Assembly: GCF_003352085.1 (NCBI RefSeq)
Contig: NZ_CP025804.1
Coordinates: forward strand, 992,001-1,056,000
DNA from: Sulfitobacter sp. SK012
Lineage (GTDB): Bacteria > Pseudomonadota > Alphaproteobacteria > Rhodobacterales > Rhodobacteraceae
Length of the DNA stretch: 64,000 bases
Direction of reading: 5' to 3'
Part shown: positions 55,956-64,000 of the stretch, piece by piece
How the letters are laid out: each line of letters starts with the position of its first letter
How positions within the stretch are numbered: the stretch's first letter is position 1
Notes under the pieces: model-generated
Database searches by the model: none
The model's input: only the letters and a program-made list of their open reading frames with translations
What the model was told of the DNA's origin: nothing
Made by a program: the position numbers and the translations under genes

Positions 55956-57596
55956 TTACTCACTATTATTGGAGGATAGGTCGACGACACCGTTCTCGAT
56001 GCTGTACTGCTCCCAGCGGGCCACAAGTTCCTCGAGCTTTTGGGGGTGCTCTTTGCTCAGATCGTTCAGCTCAGCTGGGTCGTTTTGCAGGTTATACAAT
56101 TCCCATTCAGCCGTCCCAAACGGTGCTGGCATCCAGAGCGCTTTCCAATCGCCGTCGAAGTAAGCTTTCATGCCGAACAGTTCGTAACCAACGTCGCTGT
56201 TCTTCGCACTCGTTTCTGGCTCTTGCCCCATGAGCAAAGGCAGCACTGAAGTTCCCTGGATGGGTTGTACGGAACGGCCTTGGAACTGGTCTTTTGGTTG
56301 CTCGATACCCGTCGCTTCGAGAATTGTCGGCATGATGTCCCGAATGTGCAGGAACGACCCGTTGATGCCATCGGCGGTTGGCATTTTGCCCGGCATTTTC
56401 ACCAACAGAGGTGAGCGAATGCCGCCTTCGGCAGTGAAGCCTTTAAACATGCGGCTGGGCGTCATGCTTGCCTGCGCCCAACCGGGGCCCATGTCGATGA
56501 GTGAATTTTGCAATCCGCGGTTTTCGAGGCTGTTGTCAAACGTCTCTATGTATTCAAGCGTTTGCCCGGGATAGTCCTCTAAAGACGATCCATTTGCACC
56601 GTTGTCAGACATGAACAAAATAATCGTGTTCTCGTATTTTCCAGATTCCTTGAGTTCATCAAAAACGCGTTTGATCTGCTCATCCATGTAGTCGACCATG
56701 GCGGCGTAAACTTCCATATCGCGGGCTGCCAGCGCTTGATCTTCGGCTGACATCTCGGTCCATGCAGCAACATTGGACAAGCGTGGAAATGGTTCAGCGT
56801 TTTCGTCCACAATGCCGAGCTCTTTCAGCTTTTGTAGTCGCGTCTCACGCAAGACATCCCAGCCTCCGTCATAAACGTCATTGTATTTGGCGATGTAGTC
56901 ATCAGGGGCATGCAACGGGTCATGCGGAGCGGTGTACGAAAGGTAGGCGAAGAATGGTTGATCATTTTCTTGGTCGCGCTCGAGCCACGCGATCAATTCA
57001 TCGGTATAGTTCTTGGTTGAGTAGAAATCGTCAGGCAACGATTCAACTTCGTCCCCATTTCGGCTGTAGTTCATTGGTACAGTAGGAGTGACCCATTTTT
57101 CGTCTGCCCAATGGCTCCCACCACCTTCAATGAGCACAAATGTGTCGTCAAAGCCCCGTGCATCGGGCAGCTCTTTTTCTTCCTCTCCAAGATGCCATTT
57201 GCCAACCATGTAGGTTTTGTAGCCATTGGCTTGAAGTACTTCAGGCAAAGCCGCCACTCGATGGTTCAAATAGCCCTCGTATCCAGGAAGACGTTTAGTC
57301 TCTGGAGACATCATTTCACTCATTGTACCCAGACCGGCGCGGTGGTTGTCCATCCCAGACAAAAGAACCGAACGGGACGGAGAACAGCTGGCCAGTGCAT
57401 GGAAATTAGTGAGCCGAAGTCCTTCTTTGGCAAGTGCATCGAGGGCGGGCGTCGAGATTTCACCCCCAAAAGGTCCGATGTCGGAGAAGCCCATGTCATC
57501 TGCCACAATCAGCAACACGTTTGGGCGGGTTTCCTGTGCATGGCTTGCGCTCGCAAGCGCAAACAGAATTGGCAGGAACTTCATTTTGTTGATCAT
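55956..57596 (-). CDS. Arylsulfatase (CSPSR type), periplasmic
   Basis: 546 residues. A short signal peptide ends near ASHA. The formylglycine motif is C71-S-P-S-R in ASCSPSRSVLLSG (classical C-x-P-S-R), the N-terminal metal aspartates are in LLIVADDMGFSD, and KWHLGEE and LFMSDNGANG complete the active site. It shares the family with the sulfatase at 51207 but differs in its core motif, so it is not a recent duplicate. It overlaps the small upstream ORF by 4 bases (ATGA) and is followed by the deiodinase-like gene after 80 bases. Confidence 0.94.
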   Translation of the reverse strand: MINKMKFLPILFALASASHAQETRPNVLLIVADDMGFSDIGPFGGEISTPALDALAKEGLRLTNFHALASCSPSRSVLLSGMDNHRAGLGTMSEMMSPETKRLPGYEGYLNHRVAALPEVLQANGYKTYMVGKWHLGEEEKELPDARGFDDTFVLIEGGGSHWADEKWVTPTVPMNYSRNGDEVESLPDDFYSTKNYTDELIAWLERDQENDQPFFAYLSYTAPHDPLHAPDDYIAKYNDVYDGGWDVLRETRLQKLKELGIVDENAEPFPRLSNVAAWTEMSAEDQALAARDMEVYAAMVDYMDEQIKRVFDELKESGKYENTIILFMSDNGANGSSLEDYPGQTLEYIETFDNSLENRGLQNSLIDMGPGWAQASMTPSRMFKGFTAEGGIRSPLLVKMPGKMPTADGINGSFLHIRDIMPTILEATGIEQPKDQFQGRSVQPIQGTSVLPLLMGQEPETSAKNSDVGYELFGMKAYFDGDWKALWMPAPFGTAEWELYNLQNDPAELNDLSKEHPQKLEELVARWEQYSIENGVVDLSSNNSE

Positions 57597-57871
57597 TTTT
57601 TTTCCAAGCTTTGGCAGTGTGAGATTTCGTTAATCAGGGCCGAGATGCTTTTGAGGACATCGGCCTTTAGCTCCTTGGACATTGTGCCCGGTTCATTTGC
57701 GGCCTTCTCCAAATCAAAAGATAAGGTTTCAAAATCTGTGCAGATTTCGTCTAGAGGCCTGTCGGTTTTCCGCGTTTTTTGAATTTCAGCCCAATCTCTA
57801 GGGAAGGCTTTTTTGAGGTGGTTGGTCGGTGGCATTGTGAACCCGGCGAATGCTAATGTTGGTGGGATCAT
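57593..57871 (-). CDS. Small hypothetical protein upstream of the sulfatase
   Basis: 92 residues, helical and charged (KKAFPRDWAEIQKTRKTDRPLDEIC, then ELKADVLKSISALINEISHC), no membrane segment. The stop overlaps the sulfatase start as ATGA, so translation is coupled, which supports a real gene. A shorter start at 57835 is possible. It resembles no family I know. Confidence 0.6.
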   Translation of the reverse strand: MIPPTLAFAGFTMPPTNHLKKAFPRDWAEIQKTRKTDRPLDEICTDFETLSFDLEKAANEPGTMSKELKADVLKSISALINEISHCQSLEKK

Positions 57872-58053
57872 GATGCCGAAATCTGCATGAAAGATACGTG
57901 TTACACGGTGACTCCGCAGTGACAGGGCTTCGTATTACTTGTTAGACTGGGCTGTCGCCGGTAGGGCGGGTCAGAAATTGAGAACCAACTAGTGCAAAAA
58001 AAAGCAGGTGATTTGATACCTCCCAACATCTCCGAAACCGAGAGAGCTATGAC

Positions 58054-59418
58054 TGAATCTGGTGTTTGGGGGATTTGAAGGTTGGCGGCGTATCTGGTTG
58101 ATTTGTTGTTGCGAGACAGCAGCCCAACCGAAGGAGATACACCACCATGGAAACGACTAACATTGTTGATTTTTCGCGTCGAGACGGGATCACGGACGCG
58201 CTGACGGATTTATTGAGAACAGGAGCGCAGCAATTGATCGCAACAGCCGTTGAAGCTGAGCTTGAAAGCTATCTGTCTCAGTTTACCACCGCGCGCACTG
58301 AGGCCGGTCATGCGACTGTTGTGCGCAATGGGCATCATCCCGAGCGCCCGTTCCAAACGGGCATCGGCCCCGTGAACGTGCGCATTCCCAAGGTTCGCTC
58401 AAAAAACGGCCAGCCCGTGACATTCCATTCGGCCCTGGTGCCACCGTACGTGCGCAGAACCAAAACGTTGGAAGCGGCCTTGCCATGGCTGTATCTGAAG
58501 GGCATCTCCAGCGGTGAAATGGGCTCGGCTCTCAAGGTTCTTCTGGGCCCTGATGCGGCGGGATTGTCGGCAAATACGGTCTCACGGCTCAAGCGCGATT
58601 GGGCCAACGAATACGGCGAGTGGAGAAAGGCAGCGTTGGACGATGAGCCCTTGGTCTACATCTGGGCTGACGGTGTCCACAGCGGCCTTCGGGGCGAGGA
58701 TGACAAGCTCTGCGCCCTTGTGATTGTGGGGGTAACAGCCCGTGGCAAGAAGCGGTTCTTGGCTATTGAGGACGGGGTGCGCGAGTCCACGCAGAGCTGG
58801 CGCGAGGCTCTCCTCAGCCTCAAAAGCCGGGGAATGAACGCCCCGAAACTTGCTATTGGAGATGGTGCCATGGGGTTCTGGGCCGCCATAGATGAAGTCT
58901 ATCCTGAGACCCGTCATCAACGCTGTTGGCAACACAAAACTATGAATGTGCTCAACTGTTTGCCCAAGCTGTCTCAGCCAAAGGCCAAAGCTGCGATCCA
59001 CAACATCTGGCAGGCTGAGACCAAAGATGATGCGGGCAAGGCCTTAGATTTGTTCATCAAAACCTACGAACCCAAATACCCCAAGGCGACGCTGTGCCTG
59101 CAAAAGGACCGCGAGGAACTCATGGCATTCTTCGACTTTCCAGCACAACACTGGCAAAGCATCCGCACCAGTAATCCAATTGAATCCGCCTTTGCCACGA
59201 TCCGTCATCGCACCAAACGATCAAAGGGCTGCCTCTCACGCGACGGCATGCTGCACATGATGTTCAAGCTGGGGCAATGCGCCGAGCAAAACTGGAGGAA
59301 ACTACGCGGCTTTGACTACCTCGCCAAAGTCATCACCGGCGTCGCATTCAAAGACGGAATTGAAGCCACTGAAAACAGCCAGATCGCCGCATGACCAGAA
59401 ACCCTTAAACACCAGATT
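58054..59418 (+). mobile_element. IS256-family insertion sequence
   Basis: About 1.36 kb carrying one transposase. Terminal inverted repeats share the perfect 12-base core AATCTGGTGTTT (58056-58067 and, inverted, 59407-59418) with weaker matching inside. TGAC flanks it on both sides (58050-58053, 59419-59422) as a possible short target duplication, although 8-9 bp is usual for this family, so the exact left end may be 58054 or 58056. The element sits at the start codon of the following regulator gene. Confidence 0.85.
58147..59394 (+). CDS. IS256-family transposase
   Basis: 415 residues, full length and uninterrupted, hence probably active. The DDE catalytic residues are D175 (YIWADGVHSG), D239 (KLAIGDGAMGFW) and E346 (TSNPIESAFATIRHRTKRSKG), the last being the family signature. 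CWQHKTMNVLN is also typical. The ribosome site GAAGGAG lies about 11 bases upstream of the ATG. Moves the element by cut-and-paste or copy-out. Confidence 0.96.
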   Translation: METTNIVDFSRRDGITDALTDLLRTGAQQLIATAVEAELESYLSQFTTARTEAGHATVVRNGHHPERPFQTGIGPVNVRIPKVRSKNGQPVTFHSALVPPYVRRTKTLEAALPWLYLKGISSGEMGSALKVLLGPDAAGLSANTVSRLKRDWANEYGEWRKAALDDEPLVYIWADGVHSGLRGEDDKLCALVIVGVTARGKKRFLAIEDGVRESTQSWREALLSLKSRGMNAPKLAIGDGAMGFWAAIDEVYPETRHQRCWQHKTMNVLNCLPKLSQPKAKAAIHNIWQAETKDDAGKALDLFIKTYEPKYPKATLCLQKDREELMAFFDFPAQHWQSIRTSNPIESAFATIRHRTKRSKGCLSRDGMLHMMFKLGQCAEQNWRKLRGFDYLAKVITGVAFKDGIEATENSQIAA

Positions 59419-60719
59419 TGACAATAACTCAAACCGAGACGGAGCTCCTTCTAGACAAGATCGCATCCAGTCAGGTTTTTTCCGGCGCGGAAAGGCTGCA
59501 AGAGTTCCTTCGTTATGTCGTGGTGGAAGCGGCCGAAGGACGGTCCGCAGGCATTAAAGGAAAAACAATCGCGCTGGACGTCTACGGTCGAAGCGTCTCG
59601 TCTGACGGCGATCCCGAAAACGTCGTGCGTGTCGATGCACGAAGGCTTCGCAGACGCTTAGGAGACTATTACGAGGCGGAAGGTCAGGACGACGCGATCA
59701 GAATTCACATTGACAGCGGAGGCTATGCCCCCCGCTTTGAGCTGAATTCAGTTCTCACTTCCAGCTTGGAAGATGAGGCTTTGCCGCCTGAGCCACAGCG
59801 GATCAGAGTGGCGCTTGCTGTGGTTTGCGGCGCACTTATCCTTTTAGGACTATATGCTTGGGGGAGCGCAAACTGGTTCGTTGCGGACGACACTGCCGAT
59901 CTAAAGAAATTTGAACGGCAGGCCCTTATGGAGAAATCTCCTACCAGCCTTCAAGCGGTAAACTTGGCGGAGCAGGGGAGAGAGATGATTTTCCCACTTT
60001 TCGACATCCAGCGTCAGAAACTCGCTTTTGGTATGTTCGAAGAGGCCATTCGCTTGGACCCTGAATATTTTGGGGGTCACGCTGGCGCGGCACAGTCTTT
60101 GGGTACGATGGCAATTCTGTCTCAAGACCAATCAAAAAAAGACCTCTACCTGGAACAGGCATCGGAAGAGGTCAAAAAGGCCACCAGTCTGAATCCAACA
60201 CAAGCATGGACCCAAGTATCATCCGCCTGGGTCGCCTTTGCCAAAGGCGACTTTGATCGCGCGCTAGAACTGTCCAGACGCGCCTATGCATTAGATCCGG
60301 ATGACTGGTACATATTGGACCTTCACGGTCTTATTGCGTTTTCCACGGGTAATTTCGCCGAAGCCCAAAAAGTGTCTGACCCATCTGGATCAAACGATGA
60401 TAATAGTCACCGATCCGATAGCCGAAATATCTATGCTGTCGCCAGTTTTCACCTCGGAGAGTACCAAAAAACGCTGAAATCGTTTCAGGAAATCGGCGAA
60501 CTTGGCGGTCCGATTGGCCCTCCAAGATTGGCGTATCAAGCCGCAGCCAAACACGCACTTGGTGACATGCAAGGAGCGCGCAACTCCGCCTCTGAGTTGA
60601 TGGAGACGTGGCCAGATTTTCGTGTGGATCTAGCGCTTCAGGGGCTCTTCGAGGACAAGAAGAATGCAGATGATGTTATTAGGCGGTTAAGAGATTCTGG
60701 GTGGGAAGTTCCAGAATAG
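59418..60719 (+). CDS. Winged-helix/TPR regulator with start codon altered by IS insertion
   Basis: 433 residues. The N-terminal domain (residues about 20-108: RLQEFLRYVVVEAAEGR, DPENVVRVDARRLRRRLGDYY, GGYAPRFE) is the winged-helix module found in many membrane regulators with TPR or cyclase partners. One helix (residues about 130-148) crosses the membrane, and the periplasmic part holds TPR-like repeats (about 200-420). The codon now used is TTG, whose first T is the last base of the IS; joining the two flanks restores ATGACAATAACT, with GAGAGAG before it. The gene is thus cut off from its own promoter and ribosome site. Target unknown; the adjacent sulfatase cluster is possible. Confidence 0.75.
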   Translation: MTITQTETELLLDKIASSQVFSGAERLQEFLRYVVVEAAEGRSAGIKGKTIALDVYGRSVSSDGDPENVVRVDARRLRRRLGDYYEAEGQDDAIRIHIDSGGYAPRFELNSVLTSSLEDEALPPEPQRIRVALAVVCGALILLGLYAWGSANWFVADDTADLKKFERQALMEKSPTSLQAVNLAEQGREMIFPLFDIQRQKLAFGMFEEAIRLDPEYFGGHAGAAQSLGTMAILSQDQSKKDLYLEQASEEVKKATSLNPTQAWTQVSSAWVAFAKGDFDRALELSRRAYALDPDDWYILDLHGLIAFSTGNFAEAQKVSDPSGSNDDNSHRSDSRNIYAVASFHLGEYQKTLKSFQEIGELGGPIGPPRLAYQAAAKHALGDMQGARNSASELMETWPDFRVDLALQGLFEDKKNADDVIRRLRDSGWEVPE

Positions 60720-61454
60720 CGTCTTTACTGGTGTACGGTGATCGAACCGCTCGCGAGCAATGGTTGTCAAAGTTGGCTATGGGCCAAAATTGCCGGCTCA
60801 ACCGATTGGCTGGAAGGTCTGGAAAGTCCCGCCGCGCAGTCATTGGCCGCTACCTCTGTGAATGGCTGCTTTAAGTGCGTTTTAAAGTTCCGGACCCTAG
60901 GATCTGAATATTGAAAACTCCGCTGACCGGCAGATTGAGTTGCTTTCGTTAGGTTTTTGAAGGTAATTCCGCTGAAAGGGAGTGCCTTTTTGCAACGGAG
61001 GCCTGAGGGGAGCGGGCCAAAATGGTCAGGTGTCTGTTTACTCTGAATTTGAATTCGCTCAGCTTGTTTTCTTTCTTGGTGAAAATTTTCTCCCAACGGT
61101 CCTTCTCACACCATGGAGTAGCTTACAGGCAAAAGGCGGCAGAAGCTGGAAGCGCTAAAGCCGCGATCCAGCGATGGCAGCTCAGGAAGGTAATAACTTT
61201 AGGCATTGTAGCCCACGCAATCGCAGCTTGCTCGAACCCGAAACACGTTAGATGTACTAATCAGGAAGGTTCCTCAGTTGCTCCGAAAACAGCTAAGCAA
61301 AAAGGGGATGAGCTGTGTAAATTTTGTGCGAATCTGGCTGAATGCTCCCGCATCGTTCAACACATTTGGATGCTATCTCTTTATGTTACCAACACCATCA
61401 AAAACTTAGAAATACAACTTGTAAACATAGGTTTCAGTAAGTAGGACGGTCAGC
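60720..61454. other. Stretch without a convincing gene
   Basis: About 730 bases between the regulator and tRNA-Ser. Open frames exist on both strands, the longest 140 residues on the plus strand (61022-61444), but they lack recognisable domains or good ribosome sites and have uneven composition. The right half is richer in A and T than the housekeeping region. Nothing else is identified. Confidence 0.5.
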
Positions 61455-61544
61455 GGAGATGTGGCCGAGTGGTCGAAGGCGCTCCCCTGCTAAGGGAGTA
61501 GGCCCGGAAGGGTCTCGAGGGTTCGAATCCCTTCGTCTCCGCCA
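61455..61544 (+). tRNA. tRNA-Ser(GCU)
   Basis: A 90-base class II tRNA with long variable arm. The acceptor stem GGAGATG pairs with CGTCTCC, the anticodon loop CTGCTAA sits on a CTCCC/GGGAG stem, GGTTCGAATCC is the T arm, and the encoded CCA ends it. The anticodon GCT reads AGC/AGU. The gene is complete. An integrase gene begins 68 bases downstream, as at typical island attachment sites. Confidence 0.97.
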
Positions 61545-61612
61545 TTTACTTTAAAATCAATAGCTTACAAGTTGATACCGTCCGGTGCGCCACATAGGTG
61601 GAACACAAGGCC

Positions 61613-63193
61613 ATGAAGTTTGACGCTTACTTAAGCCCCTCTCGCCACGGCATTTTTTACTTTAGATGGCCGTTGCCAATTTCGGATGATCAATCAAAGC
61701 GAATCACATTAAGGGTGTCTTTGCGAACCCGCTGCCCAGAACACGCTGGACGTTTAGCTAGACAACTCACAGTATCGGGTGAAAAGCTGAGGGAAAGCGG
61801 AGCGTTGGCAGGACTTCGACAACATGAGATGCGGGAGATGGTCCGCAAGTTTTTCCAATCAGTGTTGGAGAAGAATGTTGATCGTGTAAATGAACGCGGC
61901 CTAACCCCTATGCAAATCACAGCCTTTCAGAACGGGATTGATATCCATGACGAAGGTGTAGACGGGGATACGGAACTATCAGATCAGATGATCAACGTTG
62001 TTGGGTTTCGGAACTCTGCGGACCTCACTGACGACCAATGGGCCGACAACGAAGCATTCTTATTGCGAGAGATGCGAAAGGCAGACCGTGACCATCTTAG
62101 GGCTGTTCTTGCGCACGTCAAAGCGTTGGATAGTTACCAATTTGGTTCTGAGGTGCAGACAACTGGCCATGCTTCAGCGGTCAACAACAGCACCACGCTT
62201 GGCGATGCGTTTCAAGACTACCTTGCTGAGCAAGAGAGGGCGAAGACTTGGAGAGGGAAGACCGCCGAAAAGAACGGCCGAGCTTTGGATCACTTGATCG
62301 AGATTTTCGGCGCGGACAGGGTATTGGCGTCGATCTCTCAAAAGGACGCACAAGAGGCCAAGAAGTTGATGATGGAGTTACCATCGCGTCGTAAGACACT
62401 GCCTGCGACACGAGACTTGAGCCTACGAGATGCCACAAAGGTTGATGGCCTTAACAAGATCAGTGTTGAGACGCTAAACTGGTACTTGCAAGCATTTGCC
62501 GCATTTTTCGGGTGGGCGAAGAAGAACGGCTACATCAATGAAAAGTTGTTTGAAGGGATGAAGGTAGGCCGCGCCAAGGCAACCAAAGAAGAGCGACTGC
62601 CGTTCACTCCAGATGCAATGAACTTGATGTTCAAAGAACTAACAGAGAATCCATCTGGCCTCGTAAAAAGTGACAGTCACAAGTGGGGAACTCTTATTGG
62701 GATGTTCACTGGTGCAAGACTTAACGAAGTCGCCCAGCTGCTGATCGATGACATTAAGGAAGAGGATGGTATCTGGTACTTCGACATCTCTGATGAGGGT
62801 GAAAACCAGAAGGAGGTTAAGAACAAGGCCAGCAAGCGAAAGGTACCAGTCCACAGTGCGTTGTTGGACGCTGGGTTTCTTGCGTTCTTCAGGTCGAGGC
62901 AAAGCGGGAGCCAACTCTTCCCCGACTATAGGTACACAAAGTCAAATGGATATGGTCGTAACCTTGGCCGCTGGTTTAACGAGAGTTTCACACCAAAGCT
63001 GGGCATCAAAACACCTCGCCATGTCTTCCACAGCTTTCGACACACGATGATCACACGATTGATCCAAGCAGAGGCCCCACCTGAGAAGGCAAAGTGCATT
63101 GTTGGCCATGAGCAAGCGGGCGTCACCTTCCAAGTCTACATGCGGGAACGGGACCGAATGGCGCATTTATTGACGCGATTGAGTTTTTCGTAA
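61613..63193 (+). CDS. Tyrosine recombinase/phage-type integrase
   Basis: 526 residues. The C-terminal catalytic domain shows the first arginine in MFTGARLNEVAQL, H-x-x-R in HSFRHTMITRL, a GHEQ motif and the nucleophile tyrosine in TFQVYMRERDRM, 17 residues before the end. The N-terminal 300 residues are a long arm- and core-binding region. The ATG at 61613 is used; a GTG 15 bases earlier is possible. Located just after tRNA-Ser, it should be the integrase of a genomic island extending to the right. Confidence 0.92.
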   Translation: MKFDAYLSPSRHGIFYFRWPLPISDDQSKRITLRVSLRTRCPEHAGRLARQLTVSGEKLRESGALAGLRQHEMREMVRKFFQSVLEKNVDRVNERGLTPMQITAFQNGIDIHDEGVDGDTELSDQMINVVGFRNSADLTDDQWADNEAFLLREMRKADRDHLRAVLAHVKALDSYQFGSEVQTTGHASAVNNSTTLGDAFQDYLAEQERAKTWRGKTAEKNGRALDHLIEIFGADRVLASISQKDAQEAKKLMMELPSRRKTLPATRDLSLRDATKVDGLNKISVETLNWYLQAFAAFFGWAKKNGYINEKLFEGMKVGRAKATKEERLPFTPDAMNLMFKELTENPSGLVKSDSHKWGTLIGMFTGARLNEVAQLLIDDIKEEDGIWYFDISDEGENQKEVKNKASKRKVPVHSALLDAGFLAFFRSRQSGSQLFPDYRYTKSNGYGRNLGRWFNESFTPKLGIKTPRHVFHSFRHTMITRLIQAEAPPEKAKCIVGHEQAGVTFQVYMRERDRMAHLLTRLSFS

Positions 63194-63243
63194 AAAATTT
63201 GTCAGCCTCGCACTTACTGCTAATCGATCCACAATTTATTCAC

Positions 63244-63621
63244 ATGCCAACTGAATATTCCTTACACACTGCTTTCGACGGTTGGCGGACAGATGGTTTT
63301 AATGGTGCAACTTTACAGCCGAATGCGGACGAAGAGGCTAAGGTATCGAGGTTTATGTTAGGCCGAGACACGGCTCAGCGCTTGCTGGACGCGCTTTCCG
63401 AGAGTGGCTCAGATCAGCATACAGAACCATTTGTCGATTTATTACATCGAGAGCTTGACCCGGAAGTCGTGCGCTATCTAGTACCACAAGAAAGCTATTC
63501 CTTCACGAAAGCAACGGATACAGTATCCCTCGGAGTCGGCTTGGCGATGGATGGAGCAGAACTTTCAACTGATCTCACTGCTTATCTTGATGAGATGGTG
63601 GCTGTTCGAAATACGGCTTAA
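63244..63621 (+). CDS. Hypothetical island protein
   Basis: 125 residues from ATG 63244 (an in-frame TTG lies at 63199; neither has a clear ribosome site). The product is acidic and predicted helical/mixed (RDTAQRLLDALSESGSDQHTE), with no membrane segment or known domain. Codon use is less biased than in the housekeeping genes. It follows the integrase and is probably part of the same transferred segment. Confidence 0.5.
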   Translation: MPTEYSLHTAFDGWRTDGFNGATLQPNADEEAKVSRFMLGRDTAQRLLDALSESGSDQHTEPFVDLLHRELDPEVVRYLVPQESYSFTKATDTVSLGVGLAMDGAELSTDLTAYLDEMVAVRNTA

Positions 63622-63694
63622 TTGTTTTTAGTACCTACTCTCTGGAGTAAACCCACCGACATCCAGTCGGTCCCAATTTTTTGGAGAAATCAGG

Positions 63695-63988
63695 CTAGCG
63701 CATTAGCCGCCCAATCAGGCGTCTCGCACGTTCTCTAAATACAGTTTGAGTTGAAGAAGTTAAGTATCTGGGCGCAATGAGATCAGACCAAAACATTCTT
63801 TTGGCCGCTAAAGGATCATCTTGTAGCACAGGCACAATGACAGCCGCCCAAGCCTTAATCAATCGAAGTGTCTCAGGTGTGAAGTGGTCGACAGCGTAAA
63901 GCGACTGGGGCTTAAGGGGCGCGGCCTCAATTCCATGTAGCAATGCGGGTAGCATTATCTCACGTTTGAATAGCTGATTATCTAGCAT
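63695..63988 (-). CDS. Hypothetical protein, possibly continuing beyond the window
   Basis: 97 residues from the ATG at 63988; the frame remains open to the window edge at 64000, so the true start may lie outside. The product is helical with a basic C-terminus (RERARRLIGRLMR). No domain is recognised. It reads towards the integrase and is likely island cargo. Confidence 0.45.
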   Translation of the reverse strand: MLDNQLFKREIMLPALLHGIEAAPLKPQSLYAVDHFTPETLRLIKAWAAVIVPVLQDDPLAAKRMFWSDLIAPRYLTSSTQTVFRERARRLIGRLMR

Positions 63989-64000
63989 TTTAGCGTCTTC

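Noticed and set aside
58040..59430. 8-9 bp target duplication of the IS256 element
   Set aside because: Only TGAC repeats exactly on both sides; no longer match exists, so the duplication is described as possible and short.
61022..61444. 140-residue open frame before tRNA-Ser
   Set aside because: No good ribosome site, irregular composition and no family resemblance; left as unassigned sequence.
1..64000. CRISPR array, prophage structural genes, toxin-antitoxin pairs or rRNA operon
   Set aside because: No regularly spaced repeats, phage morphogenesis genes, convincing toxin-antitoxin pair or rRNA sequence were seen.

Overview
The window looks like a chromosomal segment of a marine alphaproteobacterium of the Rhodobacteraceae (Roseobacter group). 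The evidence is an Irr-type Fur regulator beside fabA/fabB/fabI, a SAM/SAH riboswitch before metK (a class known from Rhodobacterales), the rpsA-ihfB-lapA-trpF-trpB order, a VPLPA-CTERM tail, and many proteins of typical roseobacter type. No database search was possible; family names come from reading motifs.

Layout. 0-5.3 kb: Irr, a 2-oxoglutarate/iron oxygenase, and the unsaturated fatty acid genes fabA, fabB and fabI, with a reversed LysR gene and a 59-residue ORF between fabA and fabB. 5.4-15.6 kb: a divergent amino-sugar locus. Leftward are a BadF-type kinase, a GntR regulator, a NagB-II-type deaminase and NagA. Rightward are a MurQ-like etherase, a complete ABC sugar importer and a Gfo/Idh/MocA oxidoreductase. 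Together they would import an amino sugar, phosphorylate it, remove a lactyl ether if present, deacetylate and deaminate it to fructose-6-phosphate. Paired 11-bp-phased GGTAT repeats lie at both divergent promoters.

15.6-47.8 kb: mostly housekeeping genes: a THUMP methyltransferase, miaB, phoH-ybeY-corC-lnt, riboswitch-metK, trmB, aroA-cmk, rpsA, ihfB, lapA, trpF, trpB, pth, rplY, an lldD-type oxidase, trpA and ychF. Lineage-specific genes sit among them: two small proteins sharing a cysteine motif, a secreted protein and a glycosyltransferase between cmk and rpsA, a VPLPA-CTERM remnant, and DUF2237, DUF2332 and DUF2087 proteins.

48-60.7 kb: an accessory region with two periplasmic arylsulfatases. 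The first is in line with a large MscS channel and a beta-barrel protein and is divergent from a LysR gene. The second forms a leftward cluster with a small ORF, a membrane-anchored deiodinase-like protein and an HlyD-like protein. An IS256-family element then sits at the start codon of a winged-helix/TPR regulator, apparently turning ATG into TTG.

60.7-64 kb: a poorly coding stretch, tRNA-Ser(GCU) and a tyrosine integrase with uncharacterised genes, probably the left edge of a genomic island that continues beyond the window.
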